DNA of 64,000 nucleotides, taken from contig NZ_JH976535.1 in the NCBI RefSeq assembly GCF_000183545.2, positions 1,355,890-1,419,889 on the forward strand, in the 5' to 3' direction. Shown one piece after another: positions 63,850-64,000 of the stretch. How positions within the stretch are numbered: position 1 is the stretch's first letter; every line of letters begins with the position of its first letter. The notes under the pieces were generated by a model. The model had not been told where the DNA came from. It made no database searches and was given only the letters and a program-made list of their open reading frames with translations. Source of the DNA: Thermaerobacter subterraneus DSM 13965 (GTDB lineage Bacteria > Bacillota > Sulfobacillia > Thermaerobacterales > Thermaerobacteraceae). Both the position numbers and the translations under genes were made by a program.

Positions 63850-64000
63850 AGAAAACCCCCCGTCGAAGGCTTTGATGCTGACGCGCGGCTCCGCGAAGGA
63901 TGTCGAAGCCGCAAACCATGGACGTGTTCCCCGCGCCGAACCAAACTCCTGCCACCATGCCGTTCGCGCACGCCAGAACATTCTGGGGCGTGTGGCGGGG

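Overview
The window is about 64 kb of very GC-rich DNA (70% or more by eye). Third codon positions are strongly GC-biased, many genes start with GTG or TTG, and Shine-Dalgarno sequences are strong (GGGAGG, GGAGGTG). Gene content points to a GC-rich, endospore-forming Bacillota of the Thermaerobacter/Limnochorda/Symbiobacterium kind. The markers are a YabR-type S1 protein, BshA for bacillithiol, a Spo0E-like phosphatase, a YkoEDC-type thiamine ECF transporter and a TM287/288-like exporter pair. This placement is inference from gene content and composition. No rRNA, tRNA, CRISPR array or prophage was seen.

Layout. 0-3 kb: S1 protein, a decayed insertion sequence whose right end supplies the last codons of bshA, then bshA. 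3-8.6 kb: M20 peptidase, a Dph6-like PP-loop enzyme, an ABC1/UbiB kinase, a DUF1232 membrane protein and a CBS-HEPN fusion on the opposite strand. 8.7-11.7 kb: sulfite-oxidase-like molybdoprotein and an OmpR/EnvZ-type two-component pair. 12-13.7 kb: TusA-like carrier plus YeeE/YedE sulfur transporter on the minus strand, behind a good promoter that overlaps an inverted repeat. 14-18 kb: secreted acidic DUF5667-like protein, FAH-family enzyme, ketopantoate reductase. 18-21.3 kb, minus strand: adenine-deaminase-like enzyme, Cof-type HAD phosphatase, Spo0E-like peptide. 21.3-21.9 kb: a non-coding region with helically phased DnaA-box-like 9-mers. 21.9-25.6 kb: pyruvoyl arginine decarboxylase, cell-wall amidase, anchored protein, CofE-like ligase. 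25.7-29 kb: acyl-CoA synthetase and a ThDP lyase.

29.3-42.4 kb holds the most coherent accessory system. It is a co-directional run of an IclR regulator, two Opp/Dpp ATPases, a lipoprotein receptor, two permeases, a 1,232-residue M14-type zinc carboxypeptidase, and PxpA, PxpB and PxpC (5-oxoprolinase). Several junctions are 4-base ATGA/GTGA overlaps. I infer a peptide uptake, trimming and 5-oxoproline-to-glutamate route. The long N-terminal part of the carboxypeptidase is unrecognised.

42.4-46.3 kb: DinB-fold protein, APH-like kinase with acyl-CoA dehydrogenase (overlapping genes), and a divergent SDR. 46.5-51.1 kb: a thiamine-salvage operon made of promoter, TPP riboswitch, terminator, YkoE, a single-chain ATPase-ATPase-EcfT fusion and TenA. 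51.2-58.6 kb: metallophosphoesterase, MGMT, small unknown protein, LOG-like protein and a heterodimeric ABC exporter. 59-63.8 kb: a complete BMP-type nucleoside ABC transporter read on the minus strand. Start sites were chosen from Shine-Dalgarno spacing and homology of the N-terminus, so several differ from the longest open frame.
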